From Nitrosomonas sp. (lineage in GTDB: Bacteria > Pseudomonadota > Gammaproteobacteria > Burkholderiales > Nitrosomonadaceae), in the NCBI GenBank assembly GCA_021604405.1, contig BQJA01000022.1, positions 1 through 41,108 of the forward strand: a DNA stretch of 41,108 nucleotides. Reading direction: 5' to 3'. The notes under the pieces were generated by a model. That model was not told where the DNA came from and did no database searches. It worked only from the letters and a program-made list of their open reading frames with translations. A program made the translations under genes and the position numbers. Shown here piece by piece: positions 1-9,109 of the stretch. The stretch's first letter is position 1. Every line of letters starts with the position of its first letter.

Positions 1-1556
1 TGTTGGCTGAAGTGGCATTGCAGCGTGGCTACCCTGAGATTGCATTGAAAAATTATCTTAAGATAACACAAGCCGCGCAAGACCCACGTTTTGCTCAACG
101 TGCCACAGAAATTGCTTTAAATTTACGTGAGCCATTTGCAGCGGAAAAAGCAGTCTCTTTATGGACGCAACTTGATCCCAGTTCATTGAATGCTAATCAA
201 GCGGCGGCGGCTTTATTGGTCAATATGGGCAGGTTGGATGAGGCGCGTCCTCATTTGGAAATTTTGCTGGCATCGGATGACAGCGCGGTTGATGATGCTT
301 TTATGCAATTAAATAAACTGTTAGCAACTCATTCCGACAAAGTCGCATCGTTGAAATTGGTTCAACAGCTTGCTGAGCCATACCCTGATTTGCCCGAAGC
401 GCATTTCGCCGTTTCTCAGGCCGCCTGGCTGGCAGAGTATTATGAGATTGCGCTAAATGCGATGAAGCAGGCGCTTGCATTGCGCCCAGACTGGGAAATA
501 GCCGCTGTTTATCAGGGTCAGATTTTGCGGCGGATGCATTATGCGGATGTTGCCGCATATTACAAGGATTTTCTGGATAAATATCCCAAGGCTAACGAGG
601 TGCGCGCCGCTTATGTGCGTATGTTGATAGCGGAACAGGATTATGATAGTGCGCGTGCGCAGCTTCAACAATTGTTGGTAGAGAATCCAGATAATGCGGA
701 TATTGCCTTGACCATTGGTTTATTATCGATGGAACTGCGCGACTTTGATTTAACTGAGACGCATTTTAAAAAAGCACTTGGCCTGGGGTATAAAGATCCA
801 AGTTCGATTCACTTTTATCTTGCTCAAATTTATGAGGAAACACAGCGAAGTGACATGGCGATGGCGTCATATCGCAAAGTAAAAACGGGAGACCGATTTA
901 TTCCTGCACAGATTCGATATGCTGCTTTGCTGGCTGAAAAAGGTGAATTAAATGCTGCGCGTCAGCACTTGCAGCAATTACCTGCGGCGAATGATCAACA
1001 AATGGCACATTTAATTTTGGCTGAGGCGCAGTTATTGCGGCAATTGGGCGAACATCAGCAAGTATACGATTTGCTTGATGATGGCCTGCAAAAGTTACCC
1101 GATTTTCCCGAGCTGCTTTATGATCGGGCCCTCGCAGCAGATAAGATTGGTAAATTTGATATCCTGGAACGGGATTTGCGCAGACTAATTCAATTGAGGC
1201 CGGAAAGTGCGCATGCATATAATGCGCTCGGATATAGTCTTGCAGAACGTGGGGATCGTTTGCCTGAGGCGTTGAAGCTTATCAAAAAGGCTGTAGCGCT
1301 TTCGCCGGATGATGCCTACATTATGGACAGTTTGGGGTGGGTTTATTATCGTATGGGTAATATTCAAGAAGGACTCAATTATTTGAATTTGGCTTTTGCT
1401 GCTCGCCCCGATCCCGAAATTGCCGCTCATTTGGGAGAAGTACTTTGGGTGAAGGGAGCGAAAGAGGATGCAAAAAAAATATGGCAATCGGTTTTGAGGG
1501 ATAATCCGGATAATGAGGTTTTGCTTCAAACTATGGAACGTTTTTTGAGTCAATAA
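1..1556 (+). CDS. TPR-repeat protein, 5' end outside window
   Basis: The reading frame is already open at base 3 and runs 517 codons to TAA, so the gene almost certainly starts before the window; the TTG at base 3 is not a credible start. The protein is almost entirely helical tetratricopeptide-like repeats. Clear units include the stretches around residues 395-430 (AYNALGYSLAERG, then LIKKAVALSPDD) and 430-465 (MDSLGWVYYRMGN), which have the usual G/Y/A/P spacing. No catalytic motif is visible. In betaproteobacteria a TPR protein of this kind commonly sits just upstream of lolB and ispE, and usually carries an N-terminal signal, which would lie outside this window. It probably acts as a scaffold at the envelope. 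Here it is separated from lolB by a decayed gene and minCDE. Confidence 0.8.
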   Translation, partial: LAEVALQRGYPEIALKNYLKITQAAQDPRFAQRATEIALNLREPFAAEKAVSLWTQLDPSSLNANQAAAALLVNMGRLDEARPHLEILLASDDSAVDDAFMQLNKLLATHSDKVASLKLVQQLAEPYPDLPEAHFAVSQAAWLAEYYEIALNAMKQALALRPDWEIAAVYQGQILRRMHYADVAAYYKDFLDKYPKANEVRAAYVRMLIAEQDYDSARAQLQQLLVENPDNADIALTIGLLSMELRDFDLTETHFKKALGLGYKDPSSIHFYLAQIYEETQRSDMAMASYRKVKTGDRFIPAQIRYAALLAEKGELNAARQHLQQLPAANDQQMAHLILAEAQLLRQLGEHQQVYDLLDDGLQKLPDFPELLYDRALAADKIGKFDILERDLRRLIQLRPESAHAYNALGYSLAERGDRLPEALKLIKKAVALSPDDAYIMDSLGWVYYRMGNIQEGLNYLNLAFAARPDPEIAAHLGEVLWVKGAKEDAKKIWQSVLRDNPDNEVLLQTMERFLSQ

Positions 1557-1625
1557 TTTTGTGAAGGGTTTGGCATGCTCAGCGCAGAACGCTGAGTTCC
1601 GAGATTCGGTTATCTATTACCTGTA

Positions 1626-2844
1626 TTATTTTTTGATAGGCTGGCGTTTCAGTATTTCCAAACTGCGTTTTAAATTGTTTTTCTGACATGTGATCAGGAA
1701 GGTCTGACCAGGGTGGCTCAAGTCTGCATCAATAAGTCCCTTACTCACTATTTGCTGAAGCTGCTGCGCATCTGTCAAGCTTGTTACGGCTTTTTCTCCA
1801 AATCGTGCGCCGGCGCAATTCGCGGCTATATCACTGAATGAAAAACCCCTTCCTTTATGGGAGTCAGCAATTTCTTTGTATAAACCCATTGCATCGGACA
1901 ATTTCGTGTCTGAATAAGCAGTGATAGCGGCCGATGCGATAAAATGCTTGGAAAAATCGTTGCGTCCTTCGAGGGTAACTAATTGTTCAGTAGGACTCGG
2001 CCAGCTATCAGCATCCGGAATAGGCAGCCATGCAGATATCCCTAATGCGTGAAATGTGGATGCCAGAATCACTGCACGATTTTCTATTACGGTGTCTCCA
2101 TTGATCGAATGTTTTGTTGCCGCGCGCATTAACTGGTGCAGGATTTCTGATAGGGGCACAGTGCTGGCGTTATTCAGCCGACTATTTTTGACTAATAGCA
2201 TGTGATAACGATATAGCTGCGCGTACGTTTTCCTGCTGAGAACCGGAAAGTTTATTTCTTGCGTTATTAAATTGTGGTTCCTGTTGTTATAAGTGATGGT
2301 TATTTTGTTTGGCGATAATTGAACCCATTTTATAACATCCAGGCCTTTGCGGTTGAAAGGGTTACTTTGTAGCCAGCCCATTGTCTGAGATGGCAGTAAT
2401 GTGTAATAAAATCTGGCAGAACTAAGCTGCCAATCCGTACGGCCTGCTGTTGCGGCAGGGCGGCTGTTTGAATTAGAGTTGCTTCAAAATTTAGATAGAC
2501 ATTGAATAAGTTTAGCGGAATGGGAAGACTGAAATGAACAAGCGCGCTTCGCCTGGCGGTTGCGATTTGCGCGTTTCCTTTTCCAAAGTGGTTGGTAAGA
2601 TAATTTGCAACGAGGTCAGCATCTTTTGAAAGTATATTTACAGTAGTGAGTTGACCGGTGGCAACCTGGGTGCGGTGAGTATCAAAAATTATATTTTGCT
2701 CGTGCGATATGTTCTGGCGTGAGCGTTGTCTGACGATCGATTCGAGGTTGCGTTTCAATGGCCAATATCAGAAAAACGGTAAGCGCTAATGACAGGATAG
2801 AAAAAAACAAATAGTGAGCAGTAGAATAATTTGCGTATATTCAT
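1626..2844 (-). pseudogene. Conserved hypothetical membrane-anchored protein, broken by three frameshifts
   Basis: Reading the minus strand, an ATG at 2844 opens MNIRKLFYCSLFVFF. A 7-T run near 2800 shifts the frame, after which the text continues SILSLALTVFLILAIETQPR and TLTPEHIARAKY. A second shift near 2690 leads into DTHRTQVATGQLTTVN and on through VRIGSLVLPDFITHYC. A third near 2385 leads into MGWLQSNPFNRKGLDVIKW, which stays open to TAA at 1626. Joined, the pieces give one protein of about 400 residues with an N-terminal membrane anchor. I recall a similar uncharacterised family in Nitrosomonas-like bacteria but cannot name it. The first two shifts look like single-base insertions. This is either a real pseudogene or assembly error; intact neighbours favour a pseudogene. 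Confidence 0.7.
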
Positions 2845-3250
2845 GATGCGCTGTTAAGTGATGCGGCCGGACGCAGCTATATTTTCCTTAAAAATCAACT
2901 GGACACGAAATTCCCGCAATGCATGCGGATTGCTATGTTTCTGTGAAAATTTCATTAGGGTAAGAAAGTTTATATACGGTAAGATTAGAATTTAGTTTAA
3001 GATTCCTATCTTTTGTTATTGATAGGTATAATATACCCGCTATCCTAGATAGGTGTTTTTTGTCTCAGGGATAAATTGAGAACAGATATAAGTATAAGGT
3101 ATTGATCACTCACGTATGCTGTATGCTGATTTTTGCTTTTTCGATTGATTAAGCAGAAGCAATTAGACGCTTACTGCAACGGGTGTTGCAGTATAATTTA
3201 ATATTAACTGATTTCTTGGGATTAAATTTCCGATCTATCAATGTAATTAA
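2845..3250. other. Intergenic region upstream of minC
   Basis: About 400 bases without a credible gene, AT-rich. It holds a TATAAT hexamer at 3027-3032 lying between two overlapping inverted repeats (see the separate entry), and a hairpin with a perfect 7-bp stem (ACTGCAA at 3173-3179, TTGCAGT at 3186-3192, 6-base loop) about 60 bases before minC. It presumably carries the minCDE promoter. Confidence 0.5.
3005..3061 (+). promoter_or_regulatory. Overlapping CCTATC/GATAGG hairpins with T-run, upstream of minC
   Basis: CCTATC (3005-3010) can pair with GATAGG (3021-3026). CTATC (3040-3044) can pair with GATAG (3048-3052), which is followed by GGTG and six T (3056-3061), resembling a weak intrinsic terminator. 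Because the arms are near-identical, 3005-3010 could also pair with 3048-3053, so the two structures are mutually exclusive. A consensus-like TATAAT sits at 3027-3032 without a good -35. An attenuator or a terminator plus promoter are both possible. The structures are seen; the function is inferred. Confidence 0.3.
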
Positions 3251-4051
3251 GTGGGCCAACGGATGTTGACAGATCCTCAACGAAAGTCTTTTGCACCACA
3301 GGTGCTTGAATTTAAAAGTAGTACTTTTTTTGTTCCTGTGCTGATACTGTACAATAATGATTTGTCTGCGATTGAGCACGCGCTACAGGAAAAAATAAGG
3401 CAGGCGCCTGATTTTTTCAGAAATTCACCTTTGGTGTTCGATGTGCACGCGCTGAATAAACACAATAATGATTTGGATATTGTCGCGTTCATAGACTTTC
3501 TGCGCGAGCTCGGGCTGTTTCCCATTGGTATACGGGGTGGAAACGAGCAGCAAAATAAACAGGCACAAGAAATGTTCATCACGGTTGATGCAGTTCGTGA
3601 CAGTGCCGCTGCAGAAACACAAAAAACTGCTGTTGACGAGCCAGTTCGCAAATCAACGTCTGCTGAACAGACCGGTGCGTCTGTTTCAGATTCTGCACCG
3701 GCACCTGCACCTGCACCGTCGGCAACCACATTAATTTCGCAACCGATTCGCTCAGGTCAGCGTATATACGCTGCGGGAGATCTGATCATTTTGTCGCAAG
3801 TAAGTGCGGGTGCTGAAATTATGGCTGAAGGTAATATTCATATTTACAATACGCTGAGAGGAAGAGCCTTGGCTGGCGTTCAAGGGAACAAAGAGGCGCG
3901 AATTTTTTGTTTTGATTTGCAGGCAGAGCTTATTTCCATAGCGGGTGATTATAAGACCAGTGAAGATTTTGATGAAGGCCTAAAGAAAAAGCCGGTTCAG
4001 ATCTACTTGCAGGATCGCGCATTATTTATTAAAGACATTGCAAAGACTTAA
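3251..4051 (+). CDS. minC: Septum site-determining protein MinC
   Basis: MinC is the FtsZ-polymerisation inhibitor carried to the membrane by MinD, keeping the division septum at mid-cell. The 266-residue product has the expected N-terminal domain (FEFKS-type opening, here LEFKSSTFFVPVLILYN), an Ala/Pro-rich linker near residues 150-160 (APAPAPAPS), and the C-terminal beta-helix domain from about residue 165 (QPIRSGQRIYAAGDLIIL, ending in VQIYLQDRALFIKDIAKT). The GTG start at 3251 lacks a clear Shine-Dalgarno; the in-frame ATG at 3263 is an alternative. minD follows after 14 bases, so the three min genes form one operon. Confidence 0.96.
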   Translation: MGQRMLTDPQRKSFAPQVLEFKSSTFFVPVLILYNNDLSAIEHALQEKIRQAPDFFRNSPLVFDVHALNKHNNDLDIVAFIDFLRELGLFPIGIRGGNEQQNKQAQEMFITVDAVRDSAAAETQKTAVDEPVRKSTSAEQTGASVSDSAPAPAPAPSATTLISQPIRSGQRIYAAGDLIILSQVSAGAEIMAEGNIHIYNTLRGRALAGVQGNKEARIFCFDLQAELISIAGDYKTSEDFDEGLKKKPVQIYLQDRALFIKDIAKT

Positions 4052-4065
4052 GTAAAGGAGGCTCA

Positions 4066-4878
4066 GTGGCGAGAATCATTGTCGTAACGTCGGGAAAGGG
4101 TGGTGTTGGGAAAACAACAACAAGTGCAGCAATAGCTATGGGGCTTGCAAAAAAAGGCCATAAAACAGTAGTTATCGATTTTGATGTTGGTTTACGTAAT
4201 CTGGATTTGATTATGGGTTGCGAGCGACGAGTTGTGTATGATTTTATAAATGTAATCAATGGAGAAGCGAGTCTCAGCCAGGCTCTGATTCGAGATAAGA
4301 ACTGCAATTTGCTGTACATTTTGCCTGCTTCACAAACACGCGATAAAGATGCGTTGAGTCTGGAAGGCGTCGGTCGGGTCTTGGATGAATTATCAAAAGA
4401 CTTTAAATACATTGTGTGCGATTCACCTGCCGGCATTGAGAAAGGTGCTAATCTGGCACTTTATTTTGCAGATGATGCATTTGTTGTGACTAATCCGGAA
4501 ATTTCTTCTGTCAGAGACTCTGACCGCATGTTGGGTATTCTATCAAGTAAGTCGCGCAGAGCTGAAAAAGGTGAAGAGCCGATCAAAGAATATTTGCTGC
4601 TTACCCGTTATGAGCCAAGTCGGGTTAAATCGGGTGAGATGCTGGGTCTTGAAGATGTGCAGGAAATACTGTCCTTGCATCTGCTGGGTATTATTCCGGA
4701 ATCGAGATCAGTTCTGACCGCGTCAAATGCTGGTACGCCAGTAATTCTGAACGATAAGAGTGAGGCTGGACAAGCTTATGCTGATGTTGTTGCGCGTTAC
4801 CTCGGTGAAAAGCGACCGCATCGGTTTGTTAATGGCAAGAAAGGATTTCTCAGTAAGTTATTTGGGAGAAGACTATGA
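4066..4878 (+). CDS. minD: Septum site-determining protein MinD (ATPase)
   Basis: MinD is the membrane-associated ATPase of the Min oscillator; it recruits MinC and is stimulated by MinE. The 270-residue product begins MARIIVVTSGKGGVGKTT, with the deviant Walker A motif (residues 10-18, both lysines present), then DFDVGLRNLDLIMG and the Walker B-like YIVCDSPAGIE. The C-terminus KKGFLSKLFGRRL is the amphipathic membrane-targeting helix. The GTG start has an excellent Shine-Dalgarno (AAAGGAGG, 4055-4062). Its stop codon overlaps the minE start by 4 bases, so the two are translationally coupled. Confidence 0.98.
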   Translation: MARIIVVTSGKGGVGKTTTSAAIAMGLAKKGHKTVVIDFDVGLRNLDLIMGCERRVVYDFINVINGEASLSQALIRDKNCNLLYILPASQTRDKDALSLEGVGRVLDELSKDFKYIVCDSPAGIEKGANLALYFADDAFVVTNPEISSVRDSDRMLGILSSKSRRAEKGEEPIKEYLLLTRYEPSRVKSGEMLGLEDVQEILSLHLLGIIPESRSVLTASNAGTPVILNDKSEAGQAYADVVARYLGEKRPHRFVNGKKGFLSKLFGRRL

Positions 4879-5159
4879 GCTTATTAGATTATTTTAGAGC
4901 ATCTAAAAAATCCAAAACAGCCTCACTTGCAAAAGAGCGATTGCAAATTCTTGTTGCCCACGAACGGAGTTTCCGCGACAAACCTTCGTATCTTCCGCAA
5001 CTGCAACAAGAGTTGCTGGACGTTATTCGTAAATATGTGGATGTCGAACAAGATGCGATAAGCGTTAATTTTGAACAGGATGATGATCAGGAAGTGTTGG
5101 AGTTAAATATTGTTTTGCCAGAACAGCACGACGAAGCTAAAAGAACTTTAAACATGTAG
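4875..5159 (+). CDS. minE: Cell division topological specificity factor MinE
   Basis: MinE stimulates MinD ATPase and drives pole-to-pole oscillation. The 94-residue product opens with the membrane-targeting segment SLLDYFRA, followed by the anti-MinCD helix region (ASLAKERLQILVAHER), and ends with the dimerisation domain (acidic, ELNIVLPEQ). Length fits the family. It overlaps minD at ATGA. About 200 bases follow before lolB, with no obvious terminator. Confidence 0.97.
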   Translation: MSLLDYFRASKKSKTASLAKERLQILVAHERSFRDKPSYLPQLQQELLDVIRKYVDVEQDAISVNFEQDDDQEVLELNIVLPEQHDEAKRTLNM

Positions 5160-5356
5160 TGAGTCGTACTGTTCGTTAACAGATGATGTTTTGATTATTT
5201 GCGCGCATAGCAATCGAACAAAAAAGATAAGCTTTTACTCCAAGCAAAGAAAATTCCTCGGCAATTGTATGCCTGCTTACTTTTTCTTCCCGTTATTTAT
5301 AAACATTGCTTAAGCGTTCAATTGCTCTTATTCGTGCGTTTGTTGAGGTCCGGCAT

Positions 5357-6040
5357 TTGCTAGGCGGCAGACGTTTTTATTATCCTGTCTGGCGGATATT
5401 ATTTTTTCTTTTTTTTCTGACTGCTGGTTGCGCAATGGTTGAAACCAAACCAGTTGGCGTGACAGTTGTTGTTACTGAGCCGGTTGCGCTTGACGAGAAT
5501 GCCTCGTCCGCGGACTTTGAGCTGACTGGAAGGATTTCGGTGCAGGATGAGGAACAGCGCTTTTCTGGTGGCGTGCGCTGGCAACATGCCAGCAAAGCAG
5601 GCGATGAAATTTCTTTGCTTTCACCGTTAGGGCAGATTATGGTGCAGATTGTGCAGGATAACGAAGGCGCACGTCTTACCACTTCTGAGCAAAAAGTTTT
5701 TTTTGCGTCTGATATTGAGATATTGACAGAAACAGTTTTAGGTTGGCGTATTCCTGTGGCAGGATTGCAATATTGGGTGCAAGGCGAACATTTTCCAGCA
5801 ACGGCAGCTATTAAACATTTAGACAGCGAAGGGCGTGTAGTCGCGATTAATCAGGATGACTGGGAAATTGACTATGTCCGCTATTTTCCAGCGCACTCGG
5901 TTCATGCAGCACGCCCCAAAGTGCTGGTACTGAAATATGCAACACTTAGAATGAAATTAGTTGTCGATGATTGGGGAGACAGTCGTTCGCCTGTTGCAGA
6001 GTATAGTGATTACCAAAATTATTCAGTGCCATCTTTGTAG
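5357..6040 (+). CDS. lolB: Outer membrane lipoprotein-insertion protein LolB
   Basis: LolB receives lipoproteins from periplasmic LolA and inserts them into the inner face of the outer membrane. The protein has an N-terminal signal with basic n-region (GGRRFYYPVWR), hydrophobic core and lipobox LTAGC. The mature part has the LolB pattern: FELTGRISVQ, FSGGVRWQH, ISLLSPLGQ, and the late Trp-containing segment GLQYWVQGE. The TTG at 5357 is preferred because GAGG (5345-5348) sits 8 bases upstream and it gives a normal 23-residue signal; a TTG at 5306 would add 17 residues without a ribosome site. ispE follows, as in many betaproteobacteria. Confidence 0.9.
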   Translation: MLGGRRFYYPVWRILFFLFFLTAGCAMVETKPVGVTVVVTEPVALDENASSADFELTGRISVQDEEQRFSGGVRWQHASKAGDEISLLSPLGQIMVQIVQDNEGARLTTSEQKVFFASDIEILTETVLGWRIPVAGLQYWVQGEHFPATAAIKHLDSEGRVVAINQDDWEIDYVRYFPAHSVHAARPKVLVLKYATLRMKLVVDDWGDSRSPVAEYSDYQNYSVPSL

Positions 6041-6195
6041 GTGTTCGAGCTATTGTTGCTTGGGTCGAAGATTCAGGAAAGTAGTTGTCTTGTTTGCACG
6101 AGCCGGTAAGTAAAGCTCACTTCACAAAAAAAAGGATTCAAGGCAGTCAATTAGCCAGTGAATCAATACATTTCTATTTCTGAATCAATAAAACC

Positions 6196-7035
6196 ATGCC
6201 TACTTTTCTTGCGCCAGCTAAGCTTAATCTGTTTTTGCATGTGACAGGACGCAGAAATGACGGTTATCATTTGTTACAAACAGTTTTTCGTTTACTGGAT
6301 TTTTCGGATCAATTACGCTTTGATTTACGCAAGGACGGAGCTGTCAAGCTGAATAAACCTATCGCAGGGGTTCCTGAAGAAAATGATCTGTGTGTGCGCG
6401 CCGCGAAATTGCTGCAGCAGAAAAGCGGTACAAATCAGGGCGTTGAGATTTTTTTGACGAAACAAATCCCATTGGGTGGCGGACTGGGCGGCGGCAGTTC
6501 TGATGCGGCAACGACATTGTTGGCACTCAATCATTTGTGGAATCTGGACTTTAGTAGAAGTCAGTTAAGGGAGCTGGGACTGCAATTGGGTGCTGATGTT
6601 CCGGTGTTTATTTTTGGTGAGAATGCATTTGCAGAAGGCGTTGGTGAGAAGCTTATGCCTATCTTGCTGCCGCCAGCCTGGTATTTGGTGCTCATCCCGC
6701 CTTTGCATGTCTCGACTGCCGAAATTTTTTTAAGTAAGGAATTGACACGTAACACGATTCCTATCAAAATACCGCCCTTTTCCATACAGCAAGGACATAA
6801 TGACCTGGAACCGGTCGTGTGTCAGAAATATCCCGTTGTGGCAGAATATCTGGAGTGGCTAAAACGGCTGAAAAATACTACAATAGTCGCAATGAGTGGT
6901 TCAGGGGCATGCGTGTTTGCTGAATTTGATACTAAATCAACAGCGCTTGCAGCTTTTGCGCAAATTCCTGCCGGCATGAACGGTTTTGTAACGCGAGGAT
7001 TGGATCATCATCCCATGCGTGATACAGTAAAATAA
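6196..7035 (+). CDS. ispE: 4-diphosphocytidyl-2-C-methyl-D-erythritol kinase IspE
   Basis: IspE is the ATP-dependent kinase of the MEP isoprenoid pathway, phosphorylating CDP-methylerythritol at the 2-hydroxyl. The 279-residue product has the family opening APAKLNLFLHVTGRR with catalytic Lys9, the GHMP-kinase glycine-rich loop PLGGGLGGGSSDAA (92-105), the catalytic Asp134 in LGADVPVF, and the C-terminal motif MSGSGACVF. Length is normal. tRNA-Gln starts 5 bases after the stop. Confidence 0.97.
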   Translation: MPTFLAPAKLNLFLHVTGRRNDGYHLLQTVFRLLDFSDQLRFDLRKDGAVKLNKPIAGVPEENDLCVRAAKLLQQKSGTNQGVEIFLTKQIPLGGGLGGGSSDAATTLLALNHLWNLDFSRSQLRELGLQLGADVPVFIFGENAFAEGVGEKLMPILLPPAWYLVLIPPLHVSTAEIFLSKELTRNTIPIKIPPFSIQQGHNDLEPVVCQKYPVVAEYLEWLKRLKNTTIVAMSGSGACVFAEFDTKSTALAAFAQIPAGMNGFVTRGLDHHPMRDTVK

Positions 7036-7040
7036 AGAAT

Positions 7041-7115
7041 TGGGGAGTCGCCAAGTGGTAAGGCACCGGATTTTGATTCCGGCATTCGTAGGTTCGATCC
7101 CTACCTCCCCAGCCA
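7041..7115 (+). tRNA. tRNA-Gln (anticodon TTG)
   Basis: A complete cloverleaf is visible. The acceptor arms TGGGGAG and CTCCCCA pair, the D-arm is GCCAAGTGGTAAGGC, the anticodon stem CCGGA/TCCGG encloses the loop TTTTGAT with anticodon TTG at 7073-7075, and the T-arm carries GGTTCGATCC. The CCA end is encoded (7113-7115). It sits between ispE and prs, a common betaproteobacterial arrangement. No integrase or attachment repeat is seen beside it. Confidence 0.97.
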
Positions 7116-7224
7116 ATTTTTCAAAAAATCCAGAAATTAATCCCATTGTCTTGGATATTCAGATCTAGTGAATAACAATCGCCAGCTTACGGATCGTGTG
7201 ATCAGTTTCAAGTAGGAGTAACCT

Positions 7225-7263
7225 ATGTTCCCGAGTTACCAGTTTTTAACGATAAAGCAATAA
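7225..7263 (+). CDS. Possible 12-residue leader peptide coupled to prs
   Basis: An ATG at 7225 preceded by a strong Shine-Dalgarno (AGGAG, 7214-7218, spacing 6) encodes [12 protein letters not shown] and stops at TAA 7261-7263, two bases before the prs ATG. prs itself has no Shine-Dalgarno at normal distance, so ribosomes finishing the leader could restart on prs. The leader is in a different frame from prs, so it is not an N-terminal extension. The leader arrangement is directly visible; translation and coupling are inferred. Confidence 0.45.
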   Translation: MFPSYQFLTIKQ

Positions 7264-7265
7264 GT

Positions 7266-8216
7266 ATGTCATACGACAGCTTGATGGTCTTTACCGGCAA
7301 TGCTAATCCAAAATTAGCGCAGGATACTGTTAAACATCTTAATATTCACTTGGGCCGTGCAATCGTCGGGCGTTTCAGTGACGGTGAAATAATGGTGGAG
7401 ATCCTGGAGAACGTTCGTGGTAAGGATGTTTTTGTATTACAGTCCACTTGTACGCCAACGAATGACAGTCTCATGGAAATTCTGGTAATGGTGGATGCGT
7501 TGAAGCGTGCCTCTGCTGGTCGGATTACGGCGGCGATTCCTTATTTCGGTTATGCACGTCAGGACAGAAGGCCGCGTTCGGTACGGGTACCGATTACTGC
7601 CAAGGTAGTGGCAAATATGCTGACAACCGTTGGCATTGATCGTGTGCTAACGATGGATTTGCATTCCGATCAAATTCAGGGTTTTTTTGATATTCCGGTG
7701 GATAATGTTTATGGCATGCCTATTTTACTGGGCGATGTGTGGAAAAACGATTATCAAAAACTAGTGGTTGTTTCGCCTGATGTGGGCGGCGTCGTGCGTG
7801 CGCGACATTTGGCAAAGCGTTTGGAATGTGATCTGGCAATTATTGATAAGCGGCGACCCAAGCATAATGAAGCTAAGGTGATGAATATTATTGGTGAAGT
7901 CAGCGGGCGGACATGCGTTATTATTGATGATTTGGTGGACACTGCCAACACCCTCTGTGAAGCAGCAAATGTTTTGAAGCAGAAAGGCGCGGATAGCGTG
8001 CTGGCTTATTCCACACATGCAGTTTTGTCGGGTAATGCAGTGGCGCGTATTGAAAGTTCTGATTTAGATAAACTGGTGGTGACTGATACCATTCCTTTAC
8101 GTGAGGATGCTCAGCGCTGCAATCGTATTTGTCAGCTAAGTGTGGCAAACCTGTTGGCAGAAACAATGCTGCGGATTAGTAATGAAAGTTCGATCAGTTC
8201 TTTATTTATCGAGTAA
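7266..8216 (+). CDS. prs: Ribose-phosphate pyrophosphokinase (PRPP synthetase)
   Basis: Prs makes phosphoribosyl pyrophosphate from ribose-5-phosphate and ATP, feeding nucleotide, histidine, tryptophan and NAD synthesis. The 316-residue product is the normal class I length. It starts [17 protein letters not shown] and contains the flexible-loop region YARQDRRPR, the metal/ATP-site [28 protein letters not shown], and the PRPP-binding loop [13 protein letters not shown]. The start is fixed by family alignment; its ribosome binding site is missing, which points to coupling with the short upstream reading frame. rplY follows after 167 bases. Confidence 0.97.
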   Translation: MSYDSLMVFTGNANPKLAQDTVKHLNIHLGRAIVGRFSDGEIMVEILENVRGKDVFVLQSTCTPTNDSLMEILVMVDALKRASAGRITAAIPYFGYARQDRRPRSVRVPITAKVVANMLTTVGIDRVLTMDLHSDQIQGFFDIPVDNVYGMPILLGDVWKNDYQKLVVVSPDVGGVVRARHLAKRLECDLAIIDKRRPKHNEAKVMNIIGEVSGRTCVIIDDLVDTANTLCEAANVLKQKGADSVLAYSTHAVLSGNAVARIESSDLDKLVVTDTIPLREDAQRCNRICQLSVANLLAETMLRISNESSISSLFIE

Positions 8217-8383
8217 GCAGTAATGCTTGCAGTGAGTTAGTAGAACCCTGAGGTTAAAGGTGATCGCTGTTTAGATTCATAATCATAGCAGCACGTGTAG
8301 TTGTTGGACCAAATTGTTGTAGTTTATTAATAAATTTTTTGTTGGTTATCTGGTCGCGGATGATCATCTTATGGAGAAATTAA

Positions 8384-9022
8384 ATGCAAATTGAAATCAA
8401 TGCAAACAAGCGTACGTTGCAGGGCAAGGGTGCGAGCCGCCGCCTGCGCAATTCTGGTAAAGTGCCGGGGATTATTTATGGCGGAAAAGACCCGGCGCAG
8501 TCTATTGAACTTGATCACAACGATTTATTTCACAAGCTTAGGCTCGAAGCTTTTCATGCTTCCATTCTGACAATGGATGTTGAGGGAAAAAAACAGCACG
8601 TATTATTACGCGACACGCAGATGCATCCATTCAAACAGATAGTATTGCATGTTGATTTTCAACGTGTTGATCAGAATAAGAAGATACATGTGAAAGTTCC
8701 ATTGCACTTTATTAATGCCGAGAGTTCGCCAGGCGTGAAAACTTCAGGTGGCAATGTTAGTCATGTGCTGACAGAAGTGGATGTCTCTTGCTTGCCAAAA
8801 GATTTGCCCGAATTTATTACAGTGGATCTGATAGCGCTTGACGCAGGAAATACGTTGCATCTAAGTGATCTTATCGTGCCTGAAAATGTAGAGATCGTTG
8901 CATTGGCAAAGGGCGATGATCTGCCCGTGGCAACAATTGTGATTCCGCGTTCCGTGCTGTCCGCAGAAGCTGCTTCAGATGAAGGTGGCGACGAAGACAG
9001 CGATAAAAAGGAAGCAGAATAA
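8384..9022 (+). CDS. rplY: 50S ribosomal protein L25/general stress protein Ctc
   Basis: This is the 5S rRNA-binding ribosomal protein, long two-domain (Ctc-type) form of 212 residues. The N-terminal L25 domain holds [21 protein letters not shown], with the usual Arg/Gly-rich 5S-contact region. The C-terminal TL5-like domain runs from about residue 95 ([16 protein letters not shown]) and the tail is strongly acidic ([14 protein letters not shown]). A good Shine-Dalgarno (GGAGA) precedes the ATG. pth lies downstream, the standard gene pair. Confidence 0.96.
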   Translation: MQIEINANKRTLQGKGASRRLRNSGKVPGIIYGGKDPAQSIELDHNDLFHKLRLEAFHASILTMDVEGKKQHVLLRDTQMHPFKQIVLHVDFQRVDQNKKIHVKVPLHFINAESSPGVKTSGGNVSHVLTEVDVSCLPKDLPEFITVDLIALDAGNTLHLSDLIVPENVEIVALAKGDDLPVATIVIPRSVLSAEAASDEGGDEDSDKKEAE

Positions 9023-9109
9023 TATAAGAATGCTTGCTGAATTTCAATTTCATGATTCGCGATTAAACGGATTAGTGTTAGGCGAAGCTCAGTTTATAAA
9101 ACCCTGGAA

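Noticed and set aside
7041..7115. tRNA-Gln as an integration site
   Set aside because: No integrase and no duplicated tRNA 3' end found nearby; the neighbours are standard housekeeping genes.
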